Positions 11,460 to 12,492 of a stretch of DNA of 12,492 nt are shown here, piece after piece (the stretch's first letter is position 1; each line of letters begins with the position of its first letter). The DNA is taken from contig CAZWOB010000059.1 in the NCBI GenBank assembly GCA_964635295.1, positions 1-12,492 on the forward strand, in the 5' to 3' direction. The notes below the pieces were generated by a model. It saw nothing but the letters and a program-made list of their open reading frames with translations, searched no databases and had not been told where the DNA came from. Source of the stretch: Waddlia sp964635295 (GTDB taxonomy: Bacteria > Chlamydiota > Chlamydiia > Chlamydiales > Waddliaceae). A program made the position numbers and the translations under genes.

Positions 11460-12492
11460 ACAACATTTTTACGATTCAAAAAGGCAACATTCACGCCATC
11501 CCCATCATGCACTATACGATGGAGCTGGCCGGTCTCGTCCATCAGGCTTTTCACGAAATAAAGCCTGATTGCGTTGCGGTCGAGCTTGCTGAAACAATGC
11601 AGCTTCAACTTCTTCATGCCGCTTCAAGGCTGCCAGACATCAGCGTGGTCATCTCCTATGATCAAAGCAATCAGCCCATCTACTACTTATCAGAACCCTG
11701 TGATGCCGGATTTGAAGCGCTGCGAACCGCGCTGGACAGTCAGATACCCGCTTACTGCATTGACCTTGATGTCGATCATTACCCAAACCTCAACGACCCT
11801 CTTCCCGACCCCTATGCGATCGAAAGGATCGGACTTGAAGAGTATTACAAGATTTTCTGCAGTTCCAGAAAAAAACACCCTCTGAAAAAGGTCAGTCTTG
11901 ACGTTGATCGCGAAACCTACATGGCCAAGCGGCTGAAAGAGCTTTCACTTTCCTATGACAGGATCCTTTTTGTAGGAGGGATGACACATATCGAGAATGT
12001 ACTTGCCAAAATCGATCAGCCTTCCTTTCCAAATTTAATGCATGCGGAAAGGGATGTGGTCGAACTCTGCACTGTCACGGAGGAGTCCTGCCGCGAAATC
12101 CTGGGTGAGTTCGGTTGGATCTCATCGCTGTATGAAGAAGCCCGTGAAGATAATATCCAAGGGCACCACGGTGTGTTTCCTCCCGACAGACAGCAGTTGA
12201 TCTATCAGCTGTTCAAGGAGGCGGGCTACAATTACGAGGAAAACGAGGCGTTGGAATTTCCTGGATACCATATGCGCAACCTCATGAAGTTTGTCAGGAA
12301 CTATTCCCTTATTTCCAACCAGCTGATGCCGGACTTATTTCAAATCCTGACGGCGGCCAAAGGTTGCGTGGAACATAATTACGCCTACGAAGTTTGGCTG
12401 CTGGCAACTGAATACCCTCACTTGAAGAACATCGATAATCTTCCTGAGCTAGACCTCTCCATTGACCAGGTATGGGGAAATTCCAAGCACAT
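11456..12492 (+). CDS. TraB/ChaN/EreA-superfamily-like protein (DUF5682-like), partial at the window edge
   Basis: A frame with no stop runs from GTG 11456 to the window end (345 codons visible). The GTG overlaps the moxR stop (GTGA), so it is translated by coupling. The N-terminal domain has IHAIPIMHYT (H13, H19), then EIKPDCVAVEL and IDLDVDHYP near 102-110. A later pair, RETYMAKRL and ILFVGGMTHI (G175, H178), fills the places of the ER...M and VVGAGH motifs. Together these recall the TraB/ChaN/EreA-like superfamily, and the layout fits DUF5682 proteins, which are often encoded beside MoxR ATPases. The fold call comes from motif spacing, not a search. The region after about 200 is not recognised. 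Its substrate and role are unknown. Confidence 0.65.
   Translation, partial: MNNIFTIQKGNIHAIPIMHYTMELAGLVHQAFHEIKPDCVAVELAETMQLQLLHAASRLPDISVVISYDQSNQPIYYLSEPCDAGFEALRTALDSQIPAYCIDLDVDHYPNLNDPLPDPYAIERIGLEEYYKIFCSSRKKHPLKKVSLDVDRETYMAKRLKELSLSYDRILFVGGMTHIENVLAKIDQPSFPNLMHAERDVVELCTVTEESCREILGEFGWISSLYEEAREDNIQGHHGVFPPDRQQLIYQLFKEAGYNYEENEALEFPGYHMRNLMKFVRNYSLISNQLMPDLFQILTAAKGCVEHNYAYEVWLLATEYPHLKNIDNLPELDLSIDQVWGNSKH

Noticed and set aside
1..12492. CRISPR array, insertion sequence, rRNA or replication origin
   Set aside because: No regularly spaced repeats, transposase motifs, rRNA segments or clustered DnaA-type boxes were seen.

Overview
This window looks like a bacterial chromosome of moderate G+C with compact gene packing. 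Several features point tentatively to a host-associated Gram-negative, perhaps an environmental chlamydia (Waddlia, Parachlamydia or Criblamydia type): small secreted proteins of no clear family, a PTP-like inositol-phosphate phosphatase of the kind used as an effector, tRNA genes without an encoded CCA, and a small metabolic and redox gene set. The assignment is an inference from gene content; no rRNA or other marker gene is present.

Left part (1-7485), ordinary chromosome. Two divergent genes for secreted proteins (1-221 minus, partial; 264-1013 plus) are followed by a minus-strand pair, a YpdA-like flavin/NAD(P)H oxidoreductase and a small membrane protein. Divergent from the oxidoreductase is a fused methionine sulfoxide reductase (MsrB-MsrA), translationally coupled (ATGA) to a SAM-dependent O-methyltransferase. 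The divergent gap is filled by a 166-base imperfect inverted repeat. A second minus-strand pair encodes a four-helix membrane protein and an adenosine-deaminase-family hydrolase. A PTP-like phytase or effector phosphatase on the plus strand meets a minus-strand Nudix hydrolase. Three convergent gene pairs here overlap at their 3' ends by 17, 18 and 27 bases, leaving no room for terminators.

Middle (7561-9255), a probable mini-island. The 3' end of tRNA-Tyr plus 40 downstream bases is repeated exactly 1,640 bases away (50 of 55 identical). Between the copies lies an A+T-rich, minus-strand, three-gene operon: hicA toxin, hicB antitoxin and a protein carrying a D-G-G-A-H-V-D motif. A promoter and palindromic operator sit upstream of hicA. 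No integrase is present. tRNA-Tyr(GTA) and tRNA-Thr(TGT) follow, behind a plausible promoter, and then a short SEC-C zinc-motif protein.

Right part (9868-12492), a tightly packed plus-strand operon: a TtcA-like PP-loop ATPase with cysteines placed as for an Fe-S cluster, a MoxR-type AAA+ ATPase 2 bases downstream, and a gene overlapping it (GTGA) that runs off the window. The last protein resembles the TraB/ChaN/EreA-like group (DUF5682-like) that is often encoded beside MoxR ATPases. The operon is one of the two most interesting items; the other is the tRNA-Tyr mini-island.
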